Shown: positions 49,895 through 59,446 of the stretch, piece by piece | How positions within the stretch are numbered: position 1 is the first letter of the stretch | Layout of the letters: the number at the start of each line of letters is the position of its first letter | Assembly (NCBI RefSeq): GCF_013702265.1 | Contig: NZ_CP059348.1 | Location: forward strand, 930,001-994,000 | DNA from: Providencia rettgeri | Lineage (GTDB): Bacteria; Pseudomonadota; Gammaproteobacteria; Enterobacterales; Enterobacteriaceae | DNA length: 64,000 bases | Direction: 5' to 3' | Notes under the pieces: generated by a model | Told to the model about the DNA's origin: nothing | Database searches by the model: none | What the model saw: the letters and a program-made list of their open reading frames with translations, nothing else | Translations under genes and position numbers: made by a program

Positions 49895-50671
49895 TTATTC
49901 ACTCAAATATAACTCCGCCATTCCATCTAAACGGCTTTTCACTTCTTTCCAATTCGGCATAACACTGGTTAGCAAACGCCAGAAACGCTCGCTGTGGTTG
50001 TGCTCGGCAATATGGCATAGCTCATGCAAAATTACGTAGTCGATACACTCTTTGGGTGCTTTGACCAAATGTGGATTCAGCATGAGATTACCCTTCGTTG
50101 AGCAGCTTCCCCATTGTTTGGTCATCGGCAGAACCCGAAAACTCGGAATTCCTTTCACCCAAGTGGTTTGTGGCAACAATGCGGCTAAGCGTTCGTGGAA
50201 AATATGCTCGGCACGCACGCTATACCAGCCTGAAACCAAAGCTTTGATCAGAGCTTGCTTATCTTCGTTAAAGCGGTTTAGCGTCACTAGCAGTTTGCCT
50301 CGTTCCATTTTGACGTTAGAAATAGCATCTCGGTCTTCAACCACTTTGAGAACGTAACGTCTACCAAGGTAGAACTGCATTTCACCGCTGACGTATTCTT
50401 TGGCCTGCACATATTGCAAGTGACCACGAAACTCCTTCAAAGCAGCATAAATCCATTTCGCTCGCTTCATGACAGCGTCATGGATATCACTACGTTCGGC
50501 ATCATCAGGAGCATTCACCACAACTTCGCAATTAGGATGTACCTTTATCGCTATCTTGCGCTTCTTACCTTCTGGATGAGGCTTACGCACCACTTCATAA
50601 GTCACAGCTTCATCACCATAGATGAAGCTGTACTCTTCTAGCTTGCCTTCTTTAGAACTTACCGATGTCAT
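49895..50671 (-). CDS. YgjP-family zinc metallopeptidase (DUF45) linked to the restriction locus
   Basis: The 258-residue protein has the gluzincin motif HELCH (216-220) with a further His at 226 in HSERFW, and the family sequence QWGSCSTKGNLMLNPHLVKAP. YgjP-like proteins are predicted cytosolic metalloproteases. Its start codon overlaps the hsdR stop (TAATG), so it is translationally coupled and very likely acts with the restriction system, for example by processing or clearing one of its subunits. That role is inferred. Confidence 0.85.
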   Translation of the reverse strand: MTSVSSKEGKLEEYSFIYGDEAVTYEVVRKPHPEGKKRKIAIKVHPNCEVVVNAPDDAERSDIHDAVMKRAKWIYAALKEFRGHLQYVQAKEYVSGEMQFYLGRRYVLKVVEDRDAISNVKMERGKLLVTLNRFNEDKQALIKALVSGWYSVRAEHIFHERLAALLPQTTWVKGIPSFRVLPMTKQWGSCSTKGNLMLNPHLVKAPKECIDYVILHELCHIAEHNHSERFWRLLTSVMPNWKEVKSRLDGMAELYLSE

Positions 50672-53600
50672 TAATGATGACCTGCCACGCCTAAGCGAGT
50701 GATTTGAATGATATCGGCAAGAATAAGCTTGGCAGCATCTAAACCTAGCCCAGCGTCACGAACTAACAGCGGCAGTAGTTTTAGCCTGATTTGGTTTTCA
50801 ATTTCAGACGGATTAATTGAGAATTCCGCTACCGCTGATTTGACACACTCATCAATATTAACGGCGTAGTCGAAGCATTCCTGTTCTGATAACGGATTGA
50901 TTGGAAGGTGTTTTAGAAACAAACCATAATAAGCCTGAACATTGCGTTTAATCTTGGGATCAAGCTCGGCGAAACGGTCAGTTGGGATACCTTCAACTTT
51001 GCGCTCTTTCACTTGCTCTTCAAAATCAGCAAATAGCAGATATTGTTTTACAGGTGCATCAAACATTTCTTTGGCTTGTTCAATTGCCTTTTTCAGCAGA
51101 TCAGAGAAATACTCTTGTGCGTAAGGGTCATCTGCTAAATCTTGCTCAATCATTTTGGTTACACGACCAGTGATAACATCTTTTTTGTTGCGGGCCTCGT
51201 CGTCACTCATCTCTTCAGGTTTGGCGGCTTTACCCATATTACCGACCAGATAAGCACCGTCTGGCTCTTTGATTTCAACGCCACCAATATGTTTATCTAG
51301 CAGCGCCCGAATCTCTTCGGCATACTGATCGTAATCTACGGTTTCTTCAGCATCTTCACGTACTTGCTTACGCAGTTCAGACATCGATTTTAGCGTCTTT
51401 TTATACAAATCACGCTTATCGTCGAAGCTCTTATCATCAAAATAGGTTGCTGATTGGAGAGCCACTTTTAAACAGTTTGCGAACAGCGTCAGTGCTGAAT
51501 AGAAATCTTCGCGTTTTTTCAGATTGGTATCGGTCAGTTGACCATCAATGGTTTCAATCTTAGGTGTTAGAGCTTGGCGTAGCGCCTGACCATCTTGCTT
51601 GTTTTTCACATCAGCAAAAATAGCCCATAGGTCGTTATACAAACTCGGCAGCTTTTTATATTCGGTATCCATACGGCTATATAAGCCTTTGAGATCCTCA
51701 ATGTCGAATCCACCTTGAGTGCGCTCAGCCAGTTCTTGGTAATCAGCAATAGTGGAATCTAGCTCTTTTAGTATGCCGCGATAATCGATCAGATAACCGA
51801 ATTGTTTTTTCTGGTGCAGACGGTTTACGCGAGCAATCGCTTGAATGAGGTTATGCTGCTTCAGTGGTTTATCGATATAAAGTACGGTGTTTTTGGGTTC
51901 GTCAAAACCCGTCAGCAGTTTATCCACCACAATCATAATGTCGGGGCCATCATCACGACCAAAGGCTTCGATGATCTGTTTGGTGTAGGCTTTTTCGTCC
52001 ATGCTACCAACGTTCTCTTTCCACCAATTCTGTACCAAGTCTTTGCTTTCGCCATCAACAGTATCGTGGCCTTCACGGGTATCAGGTGGCGACATCGCTA
52101 CCACCGAGGTGACTTTACCAATCTTATCCAATAGTTTTTTGTATTGAATGGCTGATGCTTTTGAGTCACATGCCAGTTGGCCTTTTAAGCCTTGGCTTTT
52201 GAAGTTTTGGAAATGGTCGGAAATGTCATAAGCGATTAACTCCAAACGTCCTTCGGTTTGGTAGATCTGGCCTTTCTGGGAGAATTTTTTCTTCAGGTCG
52301 GTGCGCTGTTTTTCCGATAGCTTATCCGTTGCACGGTCAAACCAGGCATCAATCGCACGGTCATTGGTACTGAGTTCAGGAATACGCTCTTCATATAACA
52401 ATGGCGTGACAGTTTTGTCTTCCACCGCTTGCTGCATAGTGTAGGAGTGGATGATTTTTCCGAATTTGTTTTCGGTCTTATCATCTTTCAGCAGTGGCGT
52501 CCCCGTAAAACCAATGTAAGCAGCTTTGGGTAAAGCTTGCTGCATAAAGATATTGTTGGAACCGTTTTGGCTACGGTGGCCTTCATCGACCAACACAATA
52601 ATATCGGGGCTGTCGTTGTAGCACTCTGGCAAAGTGACTGCCGTACCGAATTTATTGATGATAGAGAAAATAATTCGCTCATTGCCTTTACCAATTTGCT
52701 CGGCAAGGCGTTTGCCCGTCGTCGCCATTGCCTCTTTTTTGTCTTTATCCGATAACGCGCCGCCCGACGCGAACGTGCGAGCTAATTGGTCTTCCAAGTC
52801 AACACGGTCGGTCACGACGACTACGCGGCACTTTTTCAGTTCATCGAGCCAGATTAACGCTTTCGATAGAAATACCATGGTGAACGATTTACCTGAGCCT
52901 GTTGTATGCCAAATCACACCGCCATTGCGAGCACCTTTTTCGTCGAAAGAGGTAACACGTTCAATCAACGCTTTAATACCAAATACCTGCTGATAACGGG
53001 CAACGATTTTGCCTGCTTTTTTATCGAATAAGGTAAACAGGCGCGTCATTTCTAACAGGCGATCATGGCGCAGCAGAGACACCAATAAGCGATCTTGGTC
53101 GGTGACAACGAGTTCACCGCCAGCAATCAGTGACAGATATTCGTCGCGCACTTTGGGTGGACGATGGTTAAACAGCAGGTCGAGTTTATCTTGCGCTAAT
53201 GGGGTGTTTTTCAGGCGAAGATAGGTCGCTTCGGTGATCTCTTCTTCTTTCCATTTTGCCCAAAACTTCTCGGGTGTGCCGCAAGTACCGTACAAACCAT
53301 CGTTACCATTTATTGAAAGCAGCAATTGGCTGTAGGCAAACAGATGAGGAATTTCGTCGTTTTTCTGATTACGGATATTTTGCGAAATCCCTTCGGAAAT
53401 CGTCGGTTTGCCTTCATGAGAAGAGTCTGGGCGTTTCGCTTCAATCACTACCCAAGGCAGGCCGTTAACAAAACACACCACATCGGGAATGCGTTTACCT
53501 GTGCCGTGGGCATTTTCAATTTCCATCTCTTCGGTGAAGTGGAATTGGTTATTCTCTGGTGTTTCCCAATCGATGATTTGAATGGTTGGATTGGTCTTTT

Positions 53601-53940
53601 TGCCATCGATAAACTCAGTCACACTGATGCCATAGGTTAGGGCATTGTAGAGCTTTTCATTCGCTGCTTTTAAACCAGCATTCATCGCTGGGGTCGCCAG
53701 CTCTTGAATGATTTTATCGATAGCCGAATCTGAAAGCGGATAGGCTTTACCCATAAAGGTATGGGTTTTGTGTTTCAGCACACTGCGCAGCACATTGGGT
53801 AGAATCACTGATGATAAGCGGCCACGCATCGCCAAGCATTTAGCAGGCGGAATAAATTGGTAGCCAAGGTTGGTGAGCAGCGTTAGTGCGGGTATTTTGG
53901 CACTGTGCTCTTCGCGAAAATTAGGCAAAGGTGAACTCAT
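50671..53940 (-). CDS. hsdR: Type I restriction enzyme R subunit
   Basis: The 1089-residue motor-nuclease has the PD-(D/E)XK nuclease site with Asp 153 and EAK at 167-169 (VVIEAKRPD). Helicase motif I is HTTGSGKS (345-352), motif II is VDEGHRSQ and motif VI is QAIARVNRLH. It translocates DNA and cuts unmodified substrates when bound to HsdM2-HsdS. It overlaps the nuclease-like gene before it by 4 bp and the metallopeptidase after it by 1 bp. No disruption is visible. Confidence 0.96.
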   Translation of the reverse strand: MSSPLPNFREEHSAKIPALTLLTNLGYQFIPPAKCLAMRGRLSSVILPNVLRSVLKHKTHTFMGKAYPLSDSAIDKIIQELATPAMNAGLKAANEKLYNALTYGISVTEFIDGKKTNPTIQIIDWETPENNQFHFTEEMEIENAHGTGKRIPDVVCFVNGLPWVVIEAKRPDSSHEGKPTISEGISQNIRNQKNDEIPHLFAYSQLLLSINGNDGLYGTCGTPEKFWAKWKEEEITEATYLRLKNTPLAQDKLDLLFNHRPPKVRDEYLSLIAGGELVVTDQDRLLVSLLRHDRLLEMTRLFTLFDKKAGKIVARYQQVFGIKALIERVTSFDEKGARNGGVIWHTTGSGKSFTMVFLSKALIWLDELKKCRVVVVTDRVDLEDQLARTFASGGALSDKDKKEAMATTGKRLAEQIGKGNERIIFSIINKFGTAVTLPECYNDSPDIIVLVDEGHRSQNGSNNIFMQQALPKAAYIGFTGTPLLKDDKTENKFGKIIHSYTMQQAVEDKTVTPLLYEERIPELSTNDRAIDAWFDRATDKLSEKQRTDLKKKFSQKGQIYQTEGRLELIAYDISDHFQNFKSQGLKGQLACDSKASAIQYKKLLDKIGKVTSVVAMSPPDTREGHDTVDGESKDLVQNWWKENVGSMDEKAYTKQIIEAFGRDDGPDIMIVVDKLLTGFDEPKNTVLYIDKPLKQHNLIQAIARVNRLHQKKQFGYLIDYRGILKELDSTIADYQELAERTQGGFDIEDLKGLYSRMDTEYKKLPSLYNDLWAIFADVKNKQDGQALRQALTPKIETIDGQLTDTNLKKREDFYSALTLFANCLKVALQSATYFDDKSFDDKRDLYKKTLKSMSELRKQVREDAEETVDYDQYAEEIRALLDKHIGGVEIKEPDGAYLVGNMGKAAKPEEMSDDEARNKKDVITGRVTKMIEQDLADDPYAQEYFSDLLKKAIEQAKEMFDAPVKQYLLFADFEEQVKERKVEGIPTDRFAELDPKIKRNVQAYYGLFLKHLPINPLSEQECFDYAVNIDECVKSAVAEFSINPSEIENQIRLKLLPLLVRDAGLGLDAAKLILADIIQITRLGVAGHH

Positions 53941-55034
53941 GACTCATCTCCCCAATACTCACGTTCAAACGTATCCAGTTCTTGAAGGCGTTCACCAATA
54001 AATTGAATAATGTCATCTTCAGGCATGGTGGCAAGTTTGATTCTATACCCGCGATAAGTACCATTCCCTTCAATCCAACGTTCAACATTACAAGCAGTGA
54101 GAATCAACGAGTCTGCTTTACTTTCATCAGAATCTCCCTCTAGGTGGGCGTAAACATTAATTGAAGATTCACCTTTTTCACCAGAAAGAAATAGCACAAC
54201 ATCCGAATTGGTATCTTTCCAGCTCGCTAAAGCAAATCGCAAAGCAGGATATCCGCTCCAATGATGTAACCGAATCGCAATCTCTTTTCCTAGTTTGGAC
54301 TGAAGTGCCGTTTTCAGCCTTTGATGATAGTCGTTTATCGCTTGCTGTTTAGTTTCCTGAAGCTCTTTAATAGTAGAGAGGTTATCTAAGACAAAATCGA
54401 GGATTTGTTGATTAACCGATGGCTGAGACATAAGGCTCTCCAAATGTAAGATGAATTCACGCAGCAATAGCGTCCATTTATGGATAGGTTGGGAAAGAAA
54501 CTGTTCCGCTAGCTGAGCTTTTAAAGCAGAAATTAACGAGGGATAGCTGATGCCATGCCAGCCACTTGGTAACGCTTCACCTGTTGGAGAAAGCACTACA
54601 AAAATAACCTGTTTACCTGCAAAGCGGGTTTGATTTTGCTCTTCTCGAACAAAACGCTCATAGTCATCAAACGGATTATTTTGCTGATGGTAGATTTTAT
54701 TCTTTAACACCATCACCCAATCAGCACTTTCTAGCAGTAAATCAATACGTTTGCCTGCTTGAGTTTTGACTTCTCGCTCGGGCACTTCGGTTAATGCGCA
54801 ATCTAGAGAACGATAGTCTTCAGGTAAACAAGTCAGTAGTGCCCTTAGTGCAGTATCACCGAGTTGATGTTGACCGTTGCTGTCACAAAAGAATGCCAAA
54901 ATATCGGTAGTGGGATTCTCGTAATACCCCTTACTCCCAATACTAAAAATGGTGGGCTCTGCAACTTCAACTGGCTCTAGTTTTTTAAAATCAGCCAAGA
55001 GTTGCTGCATTCGTTCCAATGCGTTTGTATCCAT
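53937..55034 (-). CDS. PD-(D/E)XK nuclease-family protein with altered active site
   Basis: The 365-residue protein resembles PDDEXK_4-type proteins: Glu at about 39 in YYENPTTDIL, Asp 98 in KRIDLLLESADW, then VMVLKNKIYHQQ and DDYERF. In this family the core usually reads ENK; here it is KNK (111-113), so a catalytic Glu is replaced by Lys. It may be inactive and work as a binding or immunity-like module. It sits between hsdS and hsdR and overlaps hsdR by 4 bp. AAGG precedes its ATG. Confidence 0.75.
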   Translation of the reverse strand: MDTNALERMQQLLADFKKLEPVEVAEPTIFSIGSKGYYENPTTDILAFFCDSNGQHQLGDTALRALLTCLPEDYRSLDCALTEVPEREVKTQAGKRIDLLLESADWVMVLKNKIYHQQNNPFDDYERFVREEQNQTRFAGKQVIFVVLSPTGEALPSGWHGISYPSLISALKAQLAEQFLSQPIHKWTLLLREFILHLESLMSQPSVNQQILDFVLDNLSTIKELQETKQQAINDYHQRLKTALQSKLGKEIAIRLHHWSGYPALRFALASWKDTNSDVVLFLSGEKGESSINVYAHLEGDSDESKADSLILTACNVERWIEGNGTYRGYRIKLATMPEDDIIQFIGERLQELDTFEREYWGDES

Positions 55035-55057
55035 GCCTAGCCTTTATTTATTATTTG

Positions 55058-55078
55058 ACCGCCCGTTATTCGGGCGGT
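55058..55078 (-). terminator. Hairpin between hsdS and the nuclease-family gene
   Basis: ACCGCCCG and CGGGCGGT form a perfect 8-bp stem with a 5-nt loop. It lacks a T run, so it may attenuate or protect the transcript rather than end it. Confidence 0.5.
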
Positions 55079-55090
55079 ATTTGCTAATTA

Positions 55091-56311
55091 TTATGCGGCG
55101 ACGTTTTCATCCACTTTGACTCTGCGCTTACCCGTCAACAACTGCTGCATTAACGCCTTTTTCTCATCTTTAAGGTGAGCGAGTTTGGCTTGTAAAAGCT
55201 CGATTTCTTTGTCTGCATTGGTTAGTACGGCTGCTATCTTTTGTTGCTCTTTTACTTTTGGGTATGGCAATTTCAAGAATGAAAAATCAGAGTAGCTAAT
55301 CTGCTTGCCATCTCGAATACCAATAACTGCAACTGCCAGATGACCGATAAAGTTATAAGATTTGTAGTATTGTTTGTAGAATTCATTGTTAATCGGTTTT
55401 ACTGGCTCAAGGACTGTATACGCTGGACTAACTAAGCCTCTATATCTAGAGTATTCCAGTCCGCCTTGAAATGATCGCAAACTGATAATAAAGTTACCGG
55501 GAACAACTAACTTGTATCCTTTTGTAGAGCCATCAGGCATTACAACTCGCCTTTCCAAAATTTTTCGTGGCAGAACACCCTGATCTTGAGTAACTGATAG
55601 TAATTCTTCTGAATCCGAGTTATTTTTCTTCGATACTGTTTTGAACAGCTCGCTAGCTTTAAGCCATTCCCACTCACCCTCAAACGGTTTACCTGAATCA
55701 TCAAGTAGGCGCTTTTTGCCTGTGAGCAGTTGCTGCATTAAAGCTTTTTTCTGCTGCTGGCTGGTTGCAATTAACTTTTCGGTGGTTGCAACCGCTTTAT
55801 CCCAAGTGGAGAGGATTTTGGCGATTTTGCGTTGTTCTGGGAGTGGTGGGAGAGTTAATTTTATATTTTTCAAATCTTTCCAATAAATAGCGGCAACGCT
55901 CGTACTGCCTGCTGGCAAAGAGTTTATTACCGACTTGCCTCTTCCATTATTTAAATATAAACCTAGATAAAATGGATCTATTGAATTGTGAAATACAATC
56001 CTATTGATATTATTATCGAAAATGGCCTCAGTTAATTCTCCATTCCATACGGCAGATTTACCGACTAATTCAGGTGTGTTCCTTGTGTTAAACAAAAAAT
56101 CACCTTTTTTAAGAATTAACGATTCATCGACTCTGCTTCGAGGAAGAGTTTCCAAGGATTTTAGATTAAATCCTCCCCAGCTAAGGTTACCCATTTTTAG
56201 CAACGGTATAGGGTCAGAACAGAATTCCCCTTTATGTCGTTCTGTCGTACCCAACTGTGTTTCTTTTACAATTTCTGAAAACTTATACGTAAACCACCCA
56301 TTAGGCACCAT
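55091..56311 (-). CDS. hsdS: Type I restriction enzyme specificity subunit
   Basis: The 406-residue protein has two target-recognition domains (about 1-155 and 215-360). Each is followed by a coiled conserved region: LPPLPEQRKIAKILSTWDKA with KKALMQQLLTGKKR, and VKEQQKIAAVLTNADKE with KKALMQQLLTGKRR. HsdS sets the bipartite DNA target of both methylase and nuclease. It overlaps hsdM by 11 bp. The recognition sequence cannot be predicted by eye. Confidence 0.95.
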   Translation of the reverse strand: MVPNGWFTYKFSEIVKETQLGTTERHKGEFCSDPIPLLKMGNLSWGGFNLKSLETLPRSRVDESLILKKGDFLFNTRNTPELVGKSAVWNGELTEAIFDNNINRIVFHNSIDPFYLGLYLNNGRGKSVINSLPAGSTSVAAIYWKDLKNIKLTLPPLPEQRKIAKILSTWDKAVATTEKLIATSQQQKKALMQQLLTGKKRLLDDSGKPFEGEWEWLKASELFKTVSKKNNSDSEELLSVTQDQGVLPRKILERRVVMPDGSTKGYKLVVPGNFIISLRSFQGGLEYSRYRGLVSPAYTVLEPVKPINNEFYKQYYKSYNFIGHLAVAVIGIRDGKQISYSDFSFLKLPYPKVKEQQKIAAVLTNADKEIELLQAKLAHLKDEKKALMQQLLTGKRRVKVDENVAA

Positions 56312-57815
56312 AACCCAACTCCTCTAGATAGCCTGCCATTTCCGCTTCCAGATCAGCCAGTTCACTTTGCAGCGCCAAACGTTCACTGCGCACGGCCATC
56401 AAGTCGATCTCTTCTTCTTCCTCAAAGGTATCAACATAACGCGGAATATTAAGGTTAAAGTCGTTTTCAGCAATTTCTTCTAACGTCGCTAGGTAAGCAT
56501 ATTTATCCACGCTTTCACGCGCTTTGTAGGTATCGACAATCTTCTGGATGTTTTCTTCGGTCAGCACGTTCTGATTTTTGCCCGATTTAAACTCACGCGA
56601 GGCATCGATAAACAGCACGTTTTTATCGTCTTTATGCTTTTTAAAAATCAGAATGGCCGCAGGAATGCCTGTGCCAAAGAACAGCTTTTCAGGCAGGCCG
56701 ATCACTGCATCCAGCAAGTTTTCTTCAATCAGTTGTTGGCGAATTTTGCCTTCTGATGAAGCGCGGAATAACACCCCATGCGGCACCACCACACCCATAC
56801 GCCCAGTTTGTGGCTTCAAGGTTTCAATCATATGCGAGATAAACGCATAGTCGCCTTTGGTTTTTGGCGGCACACCACGGCGGAAGCGGCCAAAGTGATC
56901 GTTTTCGGCATCTTCATGGCCCCATTTATCTAAGCTAAATGGTGGGTTGGCGGTCACCACATCAAAGTGTAGCAAGCCACCGTTGGCATCCTGAAGTTTC
57001 GGGTTACGAATGGTGTCGCCCCATTCAATGCGGTGGTTATCTTCGCCGTGCAGGAACATGTTCATTTTCGCCAGTGACCAAGTTGATCCAATCGCTTCCT
57101 GACCATACAGGGCATATTTCTTCGAACCGTTGAAGTTCTTTTGCACCTGTTTGCCACACTTCATTAATAGCGAACCAGAACCACAGGCTGGGTCACAAAT
57201 GGTATCGCCTTCTTGAGGAGCAAGAATAATCGACAGCAGATCCGAGACTTCCGCAGGGGTATAGAATTCGCCCGCCGATTTACCGCTACCTGCCGCAAAG
57301 TGTTTGATCAGGTATTCGTAAGCGTTACCAATCACATCCAGTGAACCGACACGGCTTGGACGTAGGTTTAGGGTTGGCTTACCAAAGTCTTCCAATAGAT
57401 GACGCAGAATATCGTTTTTCTGCTTTTCATCACCGAGTTTATCGGTGTTAAAGCTAATGTCTTGGAAAACGCCTTTGAGTTTAGTATTCGCTTCTTCAAT
57501 CGCGTGGAGTGCGGTATCAATGCGGGTTCCGTTACCTGCTTCAAAACGTGCTTCATACAGATCCCAGAACGAGCTGCCCGTTGGAATCTTAAACGACTGG
57601 CTTTCGAGCATTTCGGCGATCAATTCAGGAATATCACCGTATTCGGCTTTTAGCTCTTCGACTTTATCTTGGTGCACATCGGAGATGTACTTTAAGAACA
57701 GCATGGTAAGAATAAAGTCTTTGTATATGGATGGATCGACTGTACCTCGGAAGGTATCACAGGCATTCCATACCGCTTTGTTGATTTCGGATTGGTTGAT
57801 TAAGGTATGTGGCAT
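56301..57815 (-). CDS. hsdM: Type I restriction enzyme modification subunit
   Basis: The 504-residue N6-adenine methyltransferase has the SAM motif DPACGSGSLL (208-217) and catalytic motif IV NPPF (290-293). An N-terminal helical HsdM domain and a C-terminal coiled coil are present. With HsdS it protects the host DNA. It lies between the half-length specificity gene and hsdS. Confidence 0.97.
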   Translation of the reverse strand: MPHTLINQSEINKAVWNACDTFRGTVDPSIYKDFILTMLFLKYISDVHQDKVEELKAEYGDIPELIAEMLESQSFKIPTGSSFWDLYEARFEAGNGTRIDTALHAIEEANTKLKGVFQDISFNTDKLGDEKQKNDILRHLLEDFGKPTLNLRPSRVGSLDVIGNAYEYLIKHFAAGSGKSAGEFYTPAEVSDLLSIILAPQEGDTICDPACGSGSLLMKCGKQVQKNFNGSKKYALYGQEAIGSTWSLAKMNMFLHGEDNHRIEWGDTIRNPKLQDANGGLLHFDVVTANPPFSLDKWGHEDAENDHFGRFRRGVPPKTKGDYAFISHMIETLKPQTGRMGVVVPHGVLFRASSEGKIRQQLIEENLLDAVIGLPEKLFFGTGIPAAILIFKKHKDDKNVLFIDASREFKSGKNQNVLTEENIQKIVDTYKARESVDKYAYLATLEEIAENDFNLNIPRYVDTFEEEEEIDLMAVRSERLALQSELADLEAEMAGYLEELGYGA

Positions 57816-57827
57816 AAATCCTAGCTC

Positions 57828-58442
57828 TTAATTGTTAGATGAATTCATTAAGTCAGTTGCAATCGCATTTAACTGCTGCTGACGGTTATTAATTAGTTTA
57901 TGCAGTAGGGCATTTTCTTTAATGCTGGCGGCATAAAGCTTGGCAATGGTGTTCTGGGTTTCGATACTGGGTAAGGCAATCGGTGTTGCTGCCAGCACTG
58001 GCTTACGAATGCTAATTTGAAAACTGCCTTCGGCACTGCGTTTAAAATATTGCTGTGCAGGGGTTTGATTTAGCTGCCAGGTTAAAAATTGAGTGTTCAC
58101 TAAACCTTGCCATTTCGATTTAAGGTGTAAAAGAAACAGACTAGGTGCGCAGGTCGTGTTTTCTAAGTCGCCATCAACATAGCTGGCAATATGCTTTGCC
58201 CCTTTGGCACTAAACAAAATATCGCCTTTTTTGAGCCAATTAGGTTCACGTTTACCTGTTAGAACGGTGACGATTAAATCGCTGTAGATTAACTCGCCAA
58301 GTTCAGAGATATCTTTAGCTTGTACCGCTTTTACTGAACCACTAGGAATATCGCGTATAGTCCCCCGAAACGGGTAGCCCGCTTGAATGGTCACCAAATC
58401 AGATAAGGTCACTAATGTCGATGAGCTGACTCCTTCAATCAT
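57828..58442 (-). CDS. Half-length HsdS-like protein with one target-recognition domain
   Basis: The 204-residue protein has a single recognition domain (VTIQAGYPFRGTI at the start, AKGAKHIASYVDG, LENTTCAPSLFLLHL) and one conserved helix (LPSIETQNTIAKLYAASIKE). It lies 12 bp upstream of hsdM. Half-length S proteins can dimerise or act as alternative or inhibitory specificity factors. Its sequence is unlike either half of the full HsdS, so it is not a simple fragment of it. I chose the ATG at 58442; a GTG six codons upstream is possible. Confidence 0.82.
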   Translation of the reverse strand: MIEGVSSSTLVTLSDLVTIQAGYPFRGTIRDIPSGSVKAVQAKDISELGELIYSDLIVTVLTGKREPNWLKKGDILFSAKGAKHIASYVDGDLENTTCAPSLFLLHLKSKWQGLVNTQFLTWQLNQTPAQQYFKRSAEGSFQISIRKPVLAATPIALPSIETQNTIAKLYAASIKENALLHKLINNRQQQLNAIATDLMNSSNN

Positions 58443-58571
58443 TGGCCTTGTTCTCCACACTTTGAATAATTTGCTTATTCTGCCACTTATGAAGAACGTT
58501 GCAACACTTAACTACAGTAATTAAATGATGCAACTAAAACCTTTGGCAATATTGTTACCTTCCGGGACTTA

Positions 58572-59440
58572 GAACCTATCCCAAAAGGAATTGTCAGATA
58601 ATACATAATGATAATTTATGAGGGCAAAGCATGGTGGGTAACAAGTGGCAAATCAGTGATGAACTCTGGGAGAAAATGGCTCCTCTCATCTCGGAGCATA
58701 GAACTCAACACCCGCTGGGTACGCACCGCAAGCGGGTTGATAATCGCGCTGCAATGAACGCCATTTTCTTCGTACTCAGGACGGGTTGCCAGTGGAATGC
58801 GCTAAATGCCACCGGTATATGCTCGTCAAGCTCTGCTCATCGCCGATTTCAGGAATGGCGGGATGCTGGAGTATTTGAACGCTTCTGGCAAAACGGGTTG
58901 CTTGCTTGCGAACAGTTGGACGCTATTGACTGGTCGTGGCTGTCGATGGATGGTTGTATGACCAAATCACCGCTGGCAGGCTCAAAAAAACAGGCAGGAA
59001 CCCAACAGACCGGGGAAAACGGGGCGTAAAGCGCAGTCTGATGACTGACGGGAACGGGGTTCCTCTTGCGCTGGTTGTCGCTGGAGCAAATACGCACGAC
59101 ATAAAGCTAGTTGCGGATACGCTCGATGCCCTCCAGACGGGCAGACCGGGCAAGGGGCTCCGGTTGTACATGGACAAAGGGTATGAAGCGGAATGGTTGG
59201 GAGCGTATCTGAAAAGTCGTCGCTATGAACCTCATATCCAGTCACGGAAGGATGAATCAGAAGCCATCAAAAACACGGATTTTAAGGCCCATCGCTGGGT
59301 TGTAGAGAGAACACACAGTTGGATGAATCGCTACCGTCGTGTCCTGACTCGTTGGGAGAAGAAGGTCGAGAATTATGAGGCGATGCTGCATTTTGTCTGT
59401 GGTATCATTGTCTGGAATAAAATCCTATTGGGATAGGTTC
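58572..59440 (+). mobile_element. Complete IS5-family insertion sequence (IS427-like group)
   Basis: The 869-bp element is bounded by inverted ends starting GAACCTATCCCA (left) and ending TGGGATAGGTTC (right) and flanked by TA on both sides. It carries one transposase in two overlapping frames. It is inserted 6 bp from the end of an IS10 fragment and about 130 bp upstream of the restriction operon. Confidence 0.88.
58631..59436 (+). CDS. IS5-family transposase made by -1 frameshifting
   Basis: The first frame (58631-59029) has the DUF4096 domain and the first catalytic Asp in SWLSMDG. The second frame (from about 58936 to 59436) carries DKGYEAEW and the Glu motif VVERTHSWMNRYRR. They overlap at seven A residues and a C (58984-58991), a slippery site for programmed -1 frameshifting in this group, which would produce the full DDE enzyme. 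All three catalytic acids are present, so the element may be active. Confidence 0.85.
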
Positions 59441-59446
59441 TAAGTG

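Noticed and set aside
51802..53640. Several plus-strand reading frames opposite hsdR
   Set aside because: They overlap conserved helicase motifs of hsdR and have no ribosome sites or recognisable products.
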